DNA of 64,000 nucleotides from Lytechinus pictus (lineage: Eukaryota; Echinodermata; Echinoidea; Temnopleuroida; Toxopneustidae), in the NCBI RefSeq assembly GCF_037042905.1, contig NC_087261.1, forward strand, positions 24,572,317 to 24,636,316, written 5' to 3'. This document shows positions 47,438-64,000 of this stretch, one piece after another. A program made the position numbers and the translations under genes. A model generated the notes under the pieces. That model saw nothing but the letters and a program-made list of their open reading frames with translations, had not been told where the DNA came from and did no database searches. Position 1 is the first letter of the stretch. The number at the start of each line of letters is the position of its first letter.

Positions 47438-48133
47438 AGGTATTGTATTTGTGGGGCTGTTTCATCAAGTAATATAGATTTTCAAATCAATTTTAGGATT
47501 GTGGAAACAGCTCCAAGCGGATTCAAACCATGTGTAAAAAAAATATGATGGATAGTTGGAGAAAAAATGGACACATAATTTAATATGTACTAGGCATAAT
47601 CATTGGTCAATATTACATCTTGCAGGGGTTTTATCAATTAAAATAGATGATAGAATTTACTTTTGAATTGATGAAACAGAAATGTGGGCTCAAAAATTGA
47701 ATAAACATAGCCATACAAGGGTTGTGATTTTGCGCATACATGAACAGTGAAACATGGGTTAGTGACCAACTGTACAGAAAGACCAATGAATTTTATTTTT
47801 CTGGAATCATATTCCCGACTGAAACATATATTCCAGGAACTTGTTCATAAAGACCAACAGGGTCCCATTTCACAAACACATGATATAATATCAAATGCAT
47901 GTTATCTATAACAAGTTTGCTGTCTGCTAATCAAGTTGATGATTTCAGTTGCTTATAACTGTAATTGCATATTTGCTATAACAAGTTTAATGAAACAGGA
48001 CCCTGCTCACACAAAAGCTTTCCATTGGGGTGGTTTTCACAGACATGTTGAACTGCATCAGAGACAAAGAACGGGCTTTGCTGAACGTGGGACAGGGAAG
48101 GACGTAGAAATACACAATATAGTATGTTCATCT

Positions 48134-64000
<15,867 letters not shown>

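Overview
The window is animal nuclear DNA: AT-rich, with split genes, consensus GT-AG introns and a very heavy load of short inverted-repeat transposons. Protein similarity (VPS28, USP14, an ANKRD66-like protein, WxxW and PAN domains) and the style of the repeats suggest a marine invertebrate deuterostome, most likely an echinoderm such as a sea urchin. The species assignment is inference; nothing here proves it.

Five protein-coding genes are supported by exon chains whose phases agree. (1) A secreted WxxW-domain protein on the minus strand runs from a TATA promoter near 20,025 through a split signal peptide to the left edge, where it is cut. (2) A small PAN/apple-domain protein on the plus strand ends at 26,699. 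(3) VPS28, an ESCRT-I subunit, is complete on the minus strand (38,643 to 31,995, seven coding exons, 224 aa). (4) An ankyrin-repeat gene resembling ANKRD66 lies on the plus strand (39,829 to 42,231, three coding exons, 181 aa). (5) USP14, the proteasome-associated deubiquitinase, is on the minus strand (right edge to 48,134, twelve exons seen, 459 aa); only part of the ubiquitin-like domain lies outside. VPS28 and the ankyrin gene are head to head about 1.1 kb apart; the ankyrin gene and USP14 converge, as do the PAN gene and VPS28. Nothing suggests an operon or a shared pathway, although VPS28 and USP14 both act on ubiquitin-dependent protein fate.

The rest is mostly repeats. The 11.7 kb intron of the WxxW gene holds two 4.2 kb elements built as giant inverted repeats (about 3,252-7,442 and 8,450-12,675), separated by an 11-bp-period minisatellite. 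Elsewhere there are ten or more 0.5-0.6 kb fold-back elements ending in TTAAAGG, several other inverted-repeat families, a hAT-type element with a perfect 8-bp target duplication, and a nearly perfect 276-bp palindrome at 22,505. Several insertions are nested and can be dated relative to one another, because an empty site survives in a related copy within the window.

I did not find a convincing new multi-gene system. The most interesting signals are the near-perfect palindrome, three independent partial duplications of exon segments inside USP14, the inverted-repeat element next to the WxxW promoter, and the readable history of nested insertions.
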